DNA from: Alphaproteobacteria bacterium
GTDB lineage: Bacteria > Pseudomonadota > Alphaproteobacteria > Rhizobiales > Devosiaceae
Direction of reading: 5' to 3'
Assembly: GCA_018818925.1 (NCBI GenBank)
Contig: JAHJQZ010000067.1
Span: forward strand, 1-64,000
DNA length: 64,000 bases
Shown: one piece after another, positions 41,429 to 50,845 of the stretch
How positions within the stretch are numbered: the first letter of the stretch is position 1
Layout of the letters: each line of letters starts with the position of its first letter
The notes under the pieces: generated by a model
Told to the model about the DNA's origin: nothing
What the model saw: the letters and a program-made list of their open reading frames with translations, nothing else
The model's database searches: none
Made by a program: the position numbers and the translations under genes

Positions 41429-42511
41429 ATGGGCCGATTGTCAGTCTATCTCAGCCGGCAATATTTCGCCCAGGGCCTGTTCCTGTTCGGGGCGGTGGTG
41501 TTTCTCGTATGGACCACCCAGATGCTGCGGCTGTTCGATCTCGTCACCGCCAAGGGGCAGTCGCTCTTCACCCTGTTCGGCCAGTCGCTTCTGACGAGCG
41601 CGCCGCTGACGCGGGCCATGCTGCACATCTGCATCGGCATCGGCATCGTGCGCACGCTCGAGGCCATGCAGACATCGCGCGAGCTGCACACCATCCACGC
41701 GACGCGGCGCATCGGCGCGCTGTGGCAATCGATCTTGTTCACCGCGACGGTGTCGGCGCTGGCCGTAAGCCTTTTGGCGCACTGGCTCGAACCGCTGTCG
41801 TACCGGCTCAATGGCGAATGGGCTGAGCAGATCGCCGCCGATCTCGTCGGGCGAGCGCTCGAGCCGCATCAGTTCCGCGAGGTGACGCCCGGCTTCATCG
41901 TCAAGATCGGCGGGCGGCTCGGCGACGGCACCATCACCGATTTCTTCGCCGACGACTCGCGCGACCCCGAGACGCGCCGCACCTACGAGGCGCGCCGCGC
42001 CAAAATCAATTCCGACGACCAGGGGCTTTACCTCTCCCTCGAGGACGGTCGCATCCAGTACCAGGCACCCGACAGGTCGTTCACCGAAATCGCCTTCGCC
42101 AATTATCAGCTCGGCCTCGAGTCGATCGCGCAGGACGCGCCGCATCGCAGCCTGGTTGACGAAACGACGACGCCGGAATTCATGGCGATCGCCGCGCAAA
42201 GACCGCTCGCCCCCTATGAGCGCTGGAACGTACAGGGACGCTGGATGGAGATGCCCCTTATGTTCGCCATGTGCCTGGTCGCGATCGCGCTGGCCGGATC
42301 GCCTCGGGGCACAAGGCGCGGCCCGGGCGTGCCGCACGAGATCACCATCGTCGTTCTCGCCCTGTTCGACAGGGTCATTTCCGATCAGGTGTTGCTGTTC
42401 GACCTAAATGGCCTGTCCGGAGTGCTGTTCCTGACGCTGATCGGCGCCGGAATGATGGCCTGGGGCGCCATTGCCCGGCTTATGCCGGGACCGGGACGGG
42501 CCGCGGCATGA
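41429..42511 (+). CDS. lptF: LPS export ABC transporter permease LptF
   Basis: A 360-residue permease of the LptBFG complex that lifts lipopolysaccharide from the inner membrane. Three N-terminal membrane segments (first one YLSRQYFAQGLFLFGAVVFL), a periplasmic jelly-roll part (about 125-265) and three C-terminal helices fit the YjgP/YjgQ family. The ATG at 41429 (MGRLSVYLSRQY) is preferred; the frame is open far upstream over pepA's promoter. It overlaps lptG by ATGA at 42508-42511. Confidence 0.93.
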   Translation: MGRLSVYLSRQYFAQGLFLFGAVVFLVWTTQMLRLFDLVTAKGQSLFTLFGQSLLTSAPLTRAMLHICIGIGIVRTLEAMQTSRELHTIHATRRIGALWQSILFTATVSALAVSLLAHWLEPLSYRLNGEWAEQIAADLVGRALEPHQFREVTPGFIVKIGGRLGDGTITDFFADDSRDPETRRTYEARRAKINSDDQGLYLSLEDGRIQYQAPDRSFTEIAFANYQLGLESIAQDAPHRSLVDETTTPEFMAIAAQRPLAPYERWNVQGRWMEMPLMFAMCLVAIALAGSPRGTRRGPGVPHEITIVVLALFDRVISDQVLLFDLNGLSGVLFLTLIGAGMMAWGAIARLMPGPGRAAA

Positions 42512-43578
42512 GGCGGATCGACCGGTTCATCGCGCTCAATATCGTTGGCACCATGTCCGGCGTGGTCTTTGTTTTCTTCTGCCTGATTGCCCTCGGAGAA
42601 TCGCTCGACAGCTGGCGACTGTCCGAACTGGCGAAGGAGCGCGGAACCGAAATCGCCGTCCTGTCGGTCATCGCCAATTCGGCGCGCTGGAGCATCCGTA
42701 CCCTGCCCGTCACCGTCATGATCGGCGGCATCGTCGCCCTGATCAATCTCAAACGGCACGGCGCGCTCGTCGTGATGAGCGCCTCGGGCCTGTCGATCTG
42801 GCAGATCCTGCGCGGGCCGGTCGTCGCCATAGCCATCGCCGGCACGCTCATCGCGCTCGTCGCCGACACGGAAATCACCCGGCTGTCACGCTTCATCGAA
42901 CCGGCGCCGCAGGTCGCCGGCGCCAGCGTCGGCGCCAGCAACGAAATCTGGCTCGAACAGCGCTCCGACAGCGGCCGGTTCGTCGTAACGGCGGGGCGCG
43001 CCCTTGCCGGTGCGACGTCGCTGGCCGATGTGACCGTGTTTTTGGGCCGCGATTTCGACCTGAGGCGGATCGTCGCCGAACAGGCTGAATTGCGGAGCGG
43101 GCTGTGGGTATTTTCCAAGGCCAGGCTGATCACGGCCAATGGCAAGGGCGAGGTCCTCGACCACTTTTTCCTCGAGACCGACGCCACCATCGCCGATCTC
43201 AGGCTGCGCCTCACCTCGGCCAGCGACCTGACGGTTTTCGAGCTCGGCGAGGCGCTCGGCACCGGGCTGACCGATCCGGCTCTGCTCGCCGCGGCGGCCA
43301 CCCGCTTTTCGCGTCTGGCGGCGCTGCCGCTGATGCTCGTTGGCACTTTGTTAATTGCGTTTGCGTTTACGGCCGGTTATCGAAGAACCGGTTCATACGG
43401 CGGTACCGTTATTTATGGTATCGTTTTGGGATTCGTGATGTTTGTCGTCAATGAAATGGCTGAACAGGCAGGTTCGGCCGGCGTACTGGCGCCAGACATC
43501 GCGGCGTGGGGACCAGCCGTCGTCACGGTCGTCATCGGCCTGACGGTGCTGTTGTACAGGGAAGACGGCCGAGCATGA
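42508..43578 (+). CDS. lptG: LPS export ABC transporter permease LptG
   Basis: A 356-residue YjgP/YjgQ family permease, partner of LptF. IDRFIALNIVGTMSGVVFVFF is the first membrane helix, GALVVMSASGLSIWQILR a cytoplasmic coupling region, and three helices close the protein. Start and stop both overlap neighbours (ATGA with lptF and with lptD), so lptF-lptG-lptD form one translation unit. The last part (about 43341-43460) is noticeably AT-richer than the rest. Confidence 0.93.
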   Translation: MRRIDRFIALNIVGTMSGVVFVFFCLIALGESLDSWRLSELAKERGTEIAVLSVIANSARWSIRTLPVTVMIGGIVALINLKRHGALVVMSASGLSIWQILRGPVVAIAIAGTLIALVADTEITRLSRFIEPAPQVAGASVGASNEIWLEQRSDSGRFVVTAGRALAGATSLADVTVFLGRDFDLRRIVAEQAELRSGLWVFSKARLITANGKGEVLDHFFLETDATIADLRLRLTSASDLTVFELGEALGTGLTDPALLAAAATRFSRLAALPLMLVGTLLIAFAFTAGYRRTGSYGGTVIYGIVLGFVMFVVNEMAEQAGSAGVLAPDIAAWGPAVVTVVIGLTVLLYREDGRA

Positions 43579-45875
43579 CGTCTCGACGCTTCAGGAGTGG
43601 CATTGCCGGCGCGCTGCGGATTTGCGGTGTGGTTGTTGGTCTTGCCGCCCTCGCGCTGGCCGGACCCGCCCTTGCCGCCCAGCTGCTGCCCGAGAATTTC
43701 TTCGATCAGATTCCGGCGACCAATGCCGGGCAGGCCGGCGTCGAGGCCGACGAGCTTCACTACGATTCCGATCTCGGCATCATCACGGCATCCGGCAATG
43801 TCGGACTGAGCTATATCGGCTATTTCGCCACCGCCGACCGCATGGTCTTCAACCAGAAGACGCGCGAGCTGCTGCTCGAGGGCAATGTCCATATCGTCGA
43901 TCCGGGCGGGATCGAATACACGGCCGACACGGCGACGATCACCGACGAATTCAAGGACGCTGTTCTTAGCGCCATGGTCATGGTGACGCCGGACGGCGCC
44001 ATGGTCACCGGCAGCGAGACCCGCAAGGTCCGCGGCGAAACGACCGAAATCGACGACGGCGTCTACGCGCCGTGCGGCACCTGCATCGACGCCAAGGGCC
44101 GCAGGATCGGCTGGCGGGTGCGCACGCACAAGATGGTGCAGAATACCAAGGAGGGCTACACCGAGCTCGAACAGCCGATCCTCGAGATTCTCGGCCTGCC
44201 CGTGGCCTGGCTGCCCTGGCTCCGGATGCCCGACCTCACCGTCAGTGTCGAAACCGGTTTCAGCACGCCGACCTACACATATACGGAGACCATCGGCCAC
44301 AAGGTCGCGACAACCTACACTCTGCCGCTCGATGCCGGAAAGTCCCTGGTGTTCATGCCGGCGCTCGTCAGCGAACAGGGTCTTCTGATGGGCGCCAGCT
44401 TTTTGCATGATATCGCCGGCTTCGGCGCCTACAGCGTGACCGGCCATGGCATCTACCAGCTAGATCCGTCAAAGTTCGCCCCTGGATTCGGCAACGAAGC
44501 CTGGCGCGGCGCCCTGCAAACAAGCGGCGCGTTCACCCCCATCGAAAAATGGTCTGCCGGCTGGTCCTATACCACCTTCACCGATCCGGCATTCCTTACC
44601 GACTACCTGATTTCGACGCCGAACCCGACGACGAACGAGGTCTATGCGCGGTATCTGACTGCCGAAACCTATTTCGATGCACGCGCGCAGGAATTCCGGC
44701 TGCTCGGCGACGTCTCACAGGCGACGCAGGACCAGCAGGCGGCGCTGTTGCCCAAAATCACGGCCGATCATGTCGTCGACCTGGGGACGAACGGGACGGT
44801 GACGATGAGCGGCGATCTCGTCGGGGTCGCGCGCAATGCCGACCATGTGGCGTCAAATGCCATTCCCTACCGTCTCGGCACCAAGGGCTTCAAGACCCAC
44901 GCTACGGCCGAGGTCGACTGGAGCCGGCAGTTCCTGTTCGGTCCGGCCGTCGTCACGCCGATGGCGGGGCTGCGGCTCGACTACGCCAGCTATGACGGCG
45001 CCAGCACGCTGCAGCCGACGGCGGCGACGCTGTTCTCGGCCACCCCGATCGCCGCGATCGACATGCGCGTGCCGTTCGTGGCCTATGACGGGGGAAACAC
45101 CCAGCTGATCGAGCCGGTGGCGCAGGCCTATTACCGCGGCGGGCCGGCGGAGCCGGGCATTACCAACGACAACGCCCAGAGCTTCGTTTTCGACGAAAGC
45201 AACCTGTTCACCTACAACAAGTTCTCCGGCACCGACCGGCAGGATACCGGCTTGAGGGCGAATGTCGGCGTGCATTATCTCGCCAATTTCGCCGACGGCA
45301 GCTATCTCGACGCCGTTCTCGGCCAGACCTTCCAACTGGCCGGCGCCAATTCGCTGGCAACGCCGGATGCGGTCAACGCTGGCACCGGCGCCGGGCTCGA
45401 CCGGGCATCCTCCGACCTCGTCGCGGGACTGCGTCTCGGTATGGGACCGGTCTCGCTTTCGGGCAAGGCGCGGCTCGATCCGACCCAGCAGGGCATCGTG
45501 GCGGCAGGTTCGATAAATGCGACCTACACCGCTTCGGACTGGAGCGTCGGCCTCGACTATTCCTACATGGCGCCGGACCCGGCCCGCGGTTTCAGCGGCA
45601 TCCAGCAGGACATCGGCGGATCCTTAAGCATCGCCCTGGCGGACTACTGGAGCGCCAATGCCGCCCTCGCCTGGGACATCACCGCTGGCAAGATGATCAG
45701 CTACAGCGCCGGCATCGGCTATGACGATGGCTATGTCGAGGGGCGCGCCTCTATCACTTCCAGCGGGCCGCTGATCTACGATCCGCAGACCTTCGTCTAC
45801 AAGGTAGGCTTCTTCCTGAAAGGACCGGGCGGTGTCAGGCTCGGCTATGAGGGAATGCCCTTCGAATTGAAGTGA
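43575..45875 (+). CDS. lptD: LPS-assembly protein LptD
   Basis: A 766-residue outer-membrane protein that inserts lipopolysaccharide into the outer leaflet. A signal peptide (residues 1-35, ending ALAA) leads to the periplasmic OstA domain (VEADELHYDSDLGIITASGN, then REL LLEGNVHIVD) and the C-terminal beta-barrel rich in alternating aromatic strands. The CGTCIDAKGRRIGWRVR region is typical of alphaproteobacterial LptD. The protein ends EGMPFELK rather than with a terminal Phe. It is coupled to lptG by ATGA. Confidence 0.94.
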   Translation: MTSRRFRSGIAGALRICGVVVGLAALALAGPALAAQLLPENFFDQIPATNAGQAGVEADELHYDSDLGIITASGNVGLSYIGYFATADRMVFNQKTRELLLEGNVHIVDPGGIEYTADTATITDEFKDAVLSAMVMVTPDGAMVTGSETRKVRGETTEIDDGVYAPCGTCIDAKGRRIGWRVRTHKMVQNTKEGYTELEQPILEILGLPVAWLPWLRMPDLTVSVETGFSTPTYTYTETIGHKVATTYTLPLDAGKSLVFMPALVSEQGLLMGASFLHDIAGFGAYSVTGHGIYQLDPSKFAPGFGNEAWRGALQTSGAFTPIEKWSAGWSYTTFTDPAFLTDYLISTPNPTTNEVYARYLTAETYFDARAQEFRLLGDVSQATQDQQAALLPKITADHVVDLGTNGTVTMSGDLVGVARNADHVASNAIPYRLGTKGFKTHATAEVDWSRQFLFGPAVVTPMAGLRLDYASYDGASTLQPTAATLFSATPIAAIDMRVPFVAYDGGNTQLIEPVAQAYYRGGPAEPGITNDNAQSFVFDESNLFTYNKFSGTDRQDTGLRANVGVHYLANFADGSYLDAVLGQTFQLAGANSLATPDAVNAGTGAGLDRASSDLVAGLRLGMGPVSLSGKARLDPTQQGIVAAGSINATYTASDWSVGLDYSYMAPDPARGFSGIQQDIGGSLSIALADYWSANAALAWDITAGKMISYSAGIGYDDGYVEGRASITSSGPLIYDPQTFVYKVGFFLKGPGGVRLGYEGMPFELK

Positions 45876-45933
45876 GTCTGAAATTCTGCCGCATTCGCCG
45901 GGCAGAACGGCGCAAAGCTATCGGAAAGTTGAA

Positions 45934-46845
45934 ATGATGCGCACGTTACGCCTATTGGCTGCTGCCCTCGCCCTTTTCGTCGTGACCACGCTCGGCGCCG
46001 AGGCAGCCGCGATCAAGGTGAGCGTCAACGCCGCCGAAATCACCGACCTGCAGATTTCGGCGCGGGCGGGTCTGATGCAGCTCGAGCGGCGCGGCACGTC
46101 GAACTCCAACCGCTTGCAGATGGCGATGGACGAGCTGATCAACGAGGCGCTGATGCTGGAGGAAGCCAAGCGTGTCGGCGTCGTCGTTTCGACCGCCGAA
46201 ATCGACGCCGCCTTCCTGACCATCGCCCGCAATACCAACCTGAGCGCCGACAAACTGGAGGCGTTTCTCGTCGACCGGGGCGTCAATCCGCAAACGCTCA
46301 AGGACCGGCTGAAAGCCAATATCGCCTGGCAGGGCGTGGCGCAGCGGGTCGTGGCGCCGCGCGTCACCGTCTCCGACCTCGAACTGGAACAAAAGGCGCA
46401 GGAGCAGATGAAGGAATCCCTGAGCTACGACTACATCCTCAAGGAAGTCCGTTTCATCGTGCCGCAGGGCTCCAAGACCACCGCGTCGACCCGCACGGCG
46501 CAGGCCAACCAGTATCGCAAGTCCTTCCAGGGCTGCGACAGCGCCGTCGACCTGTCCTTGTCCTATATCGATGTCGCCGTGCTCGACCTCGGTCGCCGGC
46601 ACGCCACCGAGCTTCCCGAGGCGCTGGCCGAGGAACTGGCCGGGCTCAATGTCGGCGGCATCACCAAGCCGCGCGTCGCCGATGGCGGCGTATCGATGCT
46701 GGCGGTGTGCGCCAAAGCCTCGGCGCGCGATACGACCTTCGTCAAGGACGAGCTCAGGCAGGAAGTGGGCGGCTCCGACTACGAGAAGAAGGCGGGCGAG
46801 CATCTCGAGTTGCTGCGCAGCCGCGCGACCATCATCTACAGGTAG
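45934..46845 (+). CDS. SurA-like periplasmic chaperone
   Basis: A 303-residue exported protein with a signal peptide (residues 1-22, ending AEA) and the SurA N-terminal domain (MDELINEALMLEEAKRVGV, NPQTLKDRLKANIAWQGV). The C-terminal half corresponds to the PPIase region but has weak parvulin marks, so isomerase activity is doubtful. SurA escorts outer-membrane proteins such as LptD. It lies between lptD and pdxA, as in many gram-negative bacteria. A small hairpin (TTCTGCC/GGCAGAA, 45884-45907) lies just upstream. Confidence 0.88.
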   Translation: MMRTLRLLAAALALFVVTTLGAEAAAIKVSVNAAEITDLQISARAGLMQLERRGTSNSNRLQMAMDELINEALMLEEAKRVGVVVSTAEIDAAFLTIARNTNLSADKLEAFLVDRGVNPQTLKDRLKANIAWQGVAQRVVAPRVTVSDLELEQKAQEQMKESLSYDYILKEVRFIVPQGSKTTASTRTAQANQYRKSFQGCDSAVDLSLSYIDVAVLDLGRRHATELPEALAEELAGLNVGGITKPRVADGGVSMLAVCAKASARDTTFVKDELRQEVGGSDYEKKAGEHLELLRSRATIIYR

Positions 46846-46849
46846 TCCC

Positions 46850-47863
46850 ATGCCGGATGCATCCATGATGCCCCTCGCGGTGAGCATGGGCGAACCGCAG
46901 GGCGTGGGGCCGGACATCATCCTGACGCTGTTCGCCCGACGGCAGGCGCTCGACCTGCCCGCTTTCGCCGTGTTTGGCGATCCTTCCCTGTTCGACGCCC
47001 GGGCCCGGCGGCTGGGACTCGATCTCGCCATCGCCGCATGCGGCCCGGCCGAGGCGCCGGCGCGTTTCCGCGAGGCGCTGCCGGTCGTTCCGGTCGGCCC
47101 GGCGCTCGTCGACCATCCCGGCACGCCCGACCCGAAGGACGGACAAAGCGTCATTGCCGCCATCGAGGCCGCCGTCGCCTCGGTGCGGCAGGGGCGGTGC
47201 CGCGCCATTGTGACGGCGCCGTTGGCCAAGGCCGTGCTCTACGATGCCGGCTTCGCCCATCCCGGCCACACCGAATTCCTCGCCGCTCTGGCCGCGACGA
47301 ACGGCAGGGTGCCGCGCCCGGTGATGATGCTGGCGCACGAGAACTACCGGACCGTGCCGGCGACCATCCACATCCCGCTCAAGGACGTGCCGCGGGCGGT
47401 CACGCAGGAGCTGATCGTCGAAACGGTCGAGATCGTCGCCCGCGACCTCGCCGGCCGCTTCGGCATCGCATCGCCGCGCATCGCCGTGGCCGGTCTTAAT
47501 CCGCATGCCGGCGAAGACGGCAAGATCGGCACGGAAGACGAAGCCGTGACCCGACCGGCCGTCGCGGCGCTTCGGGCTGCGGGGATCGACGCCATCGGGC
47601 CGTTGCCGGCCGACACGCTGTTCTTTCCGGCGCATTGGGTTCAATACGACTGCGTCGTCGCCATGTATCACGACCAGGCGCTGATCCCGATCAAGACGCT
47701 GGCCTTCGATGCCGGGGTCAATGTCACGCTCGGCCTGCCGTTCGTCAGGACCTCGCCCGATCACGGCACTGCCTTCGCGCTGGCCGGCACCGGAAGGGCC
47801 TCGGACGCCTCCATGCTGGCGGCCCTGCGCCTCGCCGACCGGATGAGCCGCGCCACGACATGA
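46850..47863 (+). CDS. pdxA: 4-hydroxythreonine-4-phosphate dehydrogenase
   Basis: A 337-residue enzyme of pyridoxal phosphate synthesis that oxidises 4-phosphohydroxy-threonine with [18 protein letters not shown] at the start, the metal-binding His residues in GHTEFLAAL and [10 protein letters not shown], and [15 protein letters not shown] near the end are family signatures. It begins 5 bases after the surA-like stop and overlaps rsmA (ATGA at 47860-47863), the conserved surA-pdxA-ksgA order. Confidence 0.96.
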   Translation: MPDASMMPLAVSMGEPQGVGPDIILTLFARRQALDLPAFAVFGDPSLFDARARRLGLDLAIAACGPAEAPARFREALPVVPVGPALVDHPGTPDPKDGQSVIAAIEAAVASVRQGRCRAIVTAPLAKAVLYDAGFAHPGHTEFLAALAATNGRVPRPVMMLAHENYRTVPATIHIPLKDVPRAVTQELIVETVEIVARDLAGRFGIASPRIAVAGLNPHAGEDGKIGTEDEAVTRPAVAALRAAGIDAIGPLPADTLFFPAHWVQYDCVVAMYHDQALIPIKTLAFDAGVNVTLGLPFVRTSPDHGTAFALAGTGRASDASMLAALRLADRMSRATT

Positions 47864-48717
47864 GCAGGGTGGACGATCTGCCGCCGTTGCGCGAGGTCAT
47901 CGCCCGGCACGGGCTCAATGCCAAAAAGGAACTGGGGCAGAATTTCCTGTTCGACCTCAACCTGACCGGGCGCATCGCCCGCGCCGCCGGCGATCTGTCG
48001 GACGTAACCGTCATCGAGATCGGCCCCGGCCCCGGCGGCCTGACGCGAGCTTTGCTTTCGGCCGGCGCCAAAAGGGTCGTCGCCATCGAGCGCGACGAGC
48101 GGGCGCTGCCGGCTCTCGCCGAACTCGCCGCGGTGGCGGACGGGCGGCTGGGCGTGCTGTCGGCCGACGCGCTCGACGCCGATTATGCCGCCCTGGCGCA
48201 AGGGCGGGTCAAGATCGTCGCCAACCTGCCCTACAACATCGCGACGCCTCTTTTGACCGGCTGGCTGGCGGCGCCCTGGCCACCGTTTTACGAAAGCCTG
48301 ACGCTGATGTTCCAAAAGGAAGTGGCCGAACGCATCTGCGCGGCGCCGGGCTCAAAGACCTATGGAAGGCTCGGCGTGCTCGCCGGCTGGCGCAGCGCGG
48401 CAAGGCTCTTGTTCGCCATTTCCCGCTCGGCCTTCACGCCGCCGCCCAACGTGACGTCGGCCATCGTCCATCTCGTGCCAAAGCCGCGGGCGACCGAGGT
48501 CGCGGTAGCAACGCTCGAGGCGGTGACCCGCGCCGCTTTCGGCCAGCGCCGCAAGATGATCCGGCAAAGCCTCAAGGGCCTGCCGGTTTCGGCCGAAGAG
48601 CTTATCGAAGCGGCCGGGCTCAAGGGAACGGAACGGGCGGAGGAGCTGCCGGTCGCGAGCTTTCTGGAAATGGCGCGCCGCATCGAGGCGTGCCAGCAAG
48701 GCCCGCATCTTCGCTGA
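47860..48717 (+). CDS. rsmA: 16S rRNA dimethyladenosine transferase
   Basis: A 285-residue KsgA/RsmA methyltransferase that dimethylates two adjacent adenosines near the 3' end of 16S r[16 protein letters not shown], the SAM-binding [15 protein letters not shown] and the catalytic [11 protein letters not shown] motif are all present. [15 protein letters not shown] marks the C-terminal domain. It is coupled to pdxA through ATGA and ends the cluster. Confidence 0.97.
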   Translation: MSRVDDLPPLREVIARHGLNAKKELGQNFLFDLNLTGRIARAAGDLSDVTVIEIGPGPGGLTRALLSAGAKRVVAIERDERALPALAELAAVADGRLGVLSADALDADYAALAQGRVKIVANLPYNIATPLLTGWLAAPWPPFYESLTLMFQKEVAERICAAPGSKTYGRLGVLAGWRSAARLLFAISRSAFTPPPNVTSAIVHLVPKPRATEVAVATLEAVTRAAFGQRRKMIRQSLKGLPVSAEELIEAAGLKGTERAEELPVASFLEMARRIEACQQGPHLR

Positions 48718-48789
48718 ACGGCGTCGCCGCGCCTGGAATTCCGGATGCACCCGCGACGGAATGGGTGTTCGCCCTGGTCCGTTTCGCCA

Positions 48790-49167
48790 TCACGCGCGCG
48801 TTTGCAGCAGGCAGAAGCCGTTGCCCCATGGATCGGCGCAGAAGGCCGTCGGATAGCCATCCATTTCGAACCGTTGTTCGCAGACGCCCCCGGCGGCGGC
48901 GAGACGCTCGAGCGTCGCGTCGAAGTCGTCAACCTCGATATCCATATGCACCGGCGTCCAGTGCCGCGCGTAATGGCGCCGGTCCTCGGTGCCGGGCGCG
49001 GGCTGCGAGCCTTCGGGTTTTTCCATGATCCCGAGCCTGACCTCGCCCGACGCGAGCAGCGCGAAGACCGCAAAGGGGCGCGCGATTTCGGCGAGGCCGA
49101 AAACCTCTGCATAGAAGGCGACGCCCGCGTCAAGACTTGGCACGTCGATGGTGACTTTGTACTTCAT
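48790..49167 (-). CDS. VOC (glyoxalase/bleomycin-resistance) family protein
   Basis: A 125-residue single VOC domain. VTIDVPSLDAGVAFYAEVFG opens the fold, HMDIEVDDFDATLERL and the closing AFCADPWGNGFCLLQ (family form DPWGN) give the second half. Metal ligands may be the His at HMDIEV and a Glu, but the function (lyase, dioxygenase or binding protein) cannot be told. It is convergent with rsmA and sits just downstream of gmk, 18 bases after its stop, on the same strand. Confidence 0.9.
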   Translation of the reverse strand: MKYKVTIDVPSLDAGVAFYAEVFGLAEIARPFAVFALLASGEVRLGIMEKPEGSQPAPGTEDRRHYARHWTPVHMDIEVDDFDATLERLAAAGGVCEQRFEMDGYPTAFCADPWGNGFCLLQTRA

Positions 49168-49185
49168 CGGATCAGCATTTCGCGA

Positions 49186-49824
49186 CTAGAGGGTGTCGAT
49201 CTCGTACTGCAGCCGCTCGACGAAACCGGCGAGGTCGATCTGGCGCTCGCGGCTGAGACGGGCGGCGGCGAGGATGGAGCGGACGCGCTGCACCGAGAGT
49301 TCGAGGTCCTCGTTGATAAGGACGAAGTCGTATTCCGAGTAGTGATCCATTTCCTTGCGGGCATTCCTGAGACGCATTTCGATGGTTCCCGAGGAATCCT
49401 GCGCCCGGCGTTCGAGACGGGACTTCAACTCGCCTATGGACGGCGGCAGGATGAAGACGGTCACCATGTCGTCGCGGCAGTTCTCATAGAGCTGCAAGGT
49501 GCCCTGATAATCGATGTCGAACAGGATGTCGTTGCCCGATGCCAGCTCCTGTTCGACCCTGGCGCGCGGCGTGCCGTAGAAATTGCCATGAACATGGGCG
49601 GATTCGAGCAGTTCGCCAGCGTCACGCATGCGCTCGAAGGTCGGCACGTCGATGAAGACGTAATGCACGCCGTCCTTTTCGTCGGTGCGGCGGGCGCGCG
49701 TCGTCACCGAGACCGACAGGCGGATATTGGGATCGGAGGCGAACAGCGCCCGGGAAATCGAGGATTTGCCGGCGCCCGAAGGCGACGCGATGACCATCAT
49801 GACGCCGCGGCGCTGAAACTGCAT
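49186..49824 (-). CDS. gmk: Guanylate kinase
   Basis: A 212-residue kinase converting GMP to GDP. The P-loop is ASPSGAGKSS; SVSVTTRARRTDEKDGVHY is the GMP-binding signature and FDIDYQGTLQL the Walker B-like part. The ATG at 49824 gives the normal start (MQFQRRGVMMVIASPS); an earlier Met 22 codons upstream lies in the gap to yicC. It closes the fab-mltG-yicC-gmk row. Confidence 0.96.
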   Translation of the reverse strand: MQFQRRGVMMVIASPSGAGKSSISRALFASDPNIRLSVSVTTRARRTDEKDGVHYVFIDVPTFERMRDAGELLESAHVHGNFYGTPRARVEQELASGNDILFDIDYQGTLQLYENCRDDMVTVFILPPSIGELKSRLERRAQDSSGTIEMRLRNARKEMDHYSEYDFVLINEDLELSVQRVRSILAAARLSRERQIDLAGFVERLQYEIDTL

Positions 49825-49886
49825 GTTGCCCTCACCCCTGTTGTGCCGGCGCGCCCCGGACGGACTGGCTTGCGCCCGGCCGCCCG

Positions 49887-50813
49887 TCACTCGATGTTCT
49901 GCACCTGCTCGCGCAACTGGTCGATCGCGGCTTTCAGCTCGAGGCCGATAGCCGTCAGGTCGACGGCATTGGATTTCGAACAGAGCGTATTCGCCTCCCG
50001 GTTGAATTCCTGTGACAGGAAATCGAGGCGGCGACCGATCGGGCCGCCTTCGGCGAGCATTTGCCGCCCGGACGCGACATGCGCCGCCAGCCGGTCGAGT
50101 TCTTCGCGGATATCGGCCTTGGTGGCCAATAGCATCGCTTCCTGATGCAGGCGCTCCTCGCTGAGCCCGTTGCCGGCGGCGGTCAGCTCGGCCACCTGTT
50201 CGGCGAGGCGGGCACGGATGATCTCGGCATTGCGAGCCGGGTGCGCCTCGGCGCGCCGCATCATGTCCTCGATCTCGTCGAGCCGGTCGCCGAGAACTGC
50301 GCGGATGCGGGCGCCCTCGTCTTCGCGGGCCGCGACCAATCCGTCGAGCGCCCTATCGATCGCACTGAGGAAGGCCGCGCGGAACGCCTCCTCGGCCTGC
50401 GGCGACAGCCGGGTCTCCCGGGTTTCGAGCACGCCCTTGAGCGCCAGAATGCCGTCAAGGCGCGGCCGGTCGGCGTCGATGCGGCCCTGCAACGCCGCAA
50501 GCGCGTCGAGCACGGCGCCGAGCGCCGCCTGGTTGATGACGACGTCGCCGCTGCCGGCTTCGTGCTGGAGGCCGGCGGAAAGGGTCACCGATCCGCGCGT
50601 CAGGCGAGCGGTCAGGCGCTGGCGTATGTCCGGCTCGAACGCCTCCAGGCCCGGCGGCAGCCTGAGGCGCAGGTCGAGCCCGCGACCGTTGACCGACTTG
50701 AGTTCGATCTCGAAGTCCCTGCCTTCGGCACCACCGCCGGCACGGGCATAGCCCGTCATCGACCTCAGGGGACTGGTTCTGGCTTTCATCGCGTCGTCCG
50801 TCTTTTTTGTCAT
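49887..50813 (-). CDS. yicC: YicC family endoribonuclease-like protein
   Basis: A 308-residue YicC/YloC family protein. RSMTGYARAGG at the start, then EIELKSVNGRGLDLRLRLP, and a C-terminal block (GRRLDFLSQEFNREANTLCSK without the last three: FLSQEFNREANTLCSKS) with DLTAIGLELKAAIDQLREQ are diagnostic. E. coli YicC has been reported to be an RNase affecting small RNA turnover. Start could be 50813, 50789 or 50759 (MTGYAR); the first is kept because the next Met codons are also in frame and cannot be ranked without data. Confidence 0.92.
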   Translation of the reverse strand: MTKKTDDAMKARTSPLRSMTGYARAGGGAEGRDFEIELKSVNGRGLDLRLRLPPGLEAFEPDIRQRLTARLTRGSVTLSAGLQHEAGSGDVVINQAALGAVLDALAALQGRIDADRPRLDGILALKGVLETRETRLSPQAEEAFRAAFLSAIDRALDGLVAAREDEGARIRAVLGDRLDEIEDMMRRAEAHPARNAEIIRARLAEQVAELTAAGNGLSEERLHQEAMLLATKADIREELDRLAAHVASGRQMLAEGGPIGRRLDFLSQEFNREANTLCSKSNAVDLTAIGLELKAAIDQLREQVQNIE

Positions 50814-50845
50814 TTCGCTTGCCGTGCCCCCTGCCCGGCCGGGTG

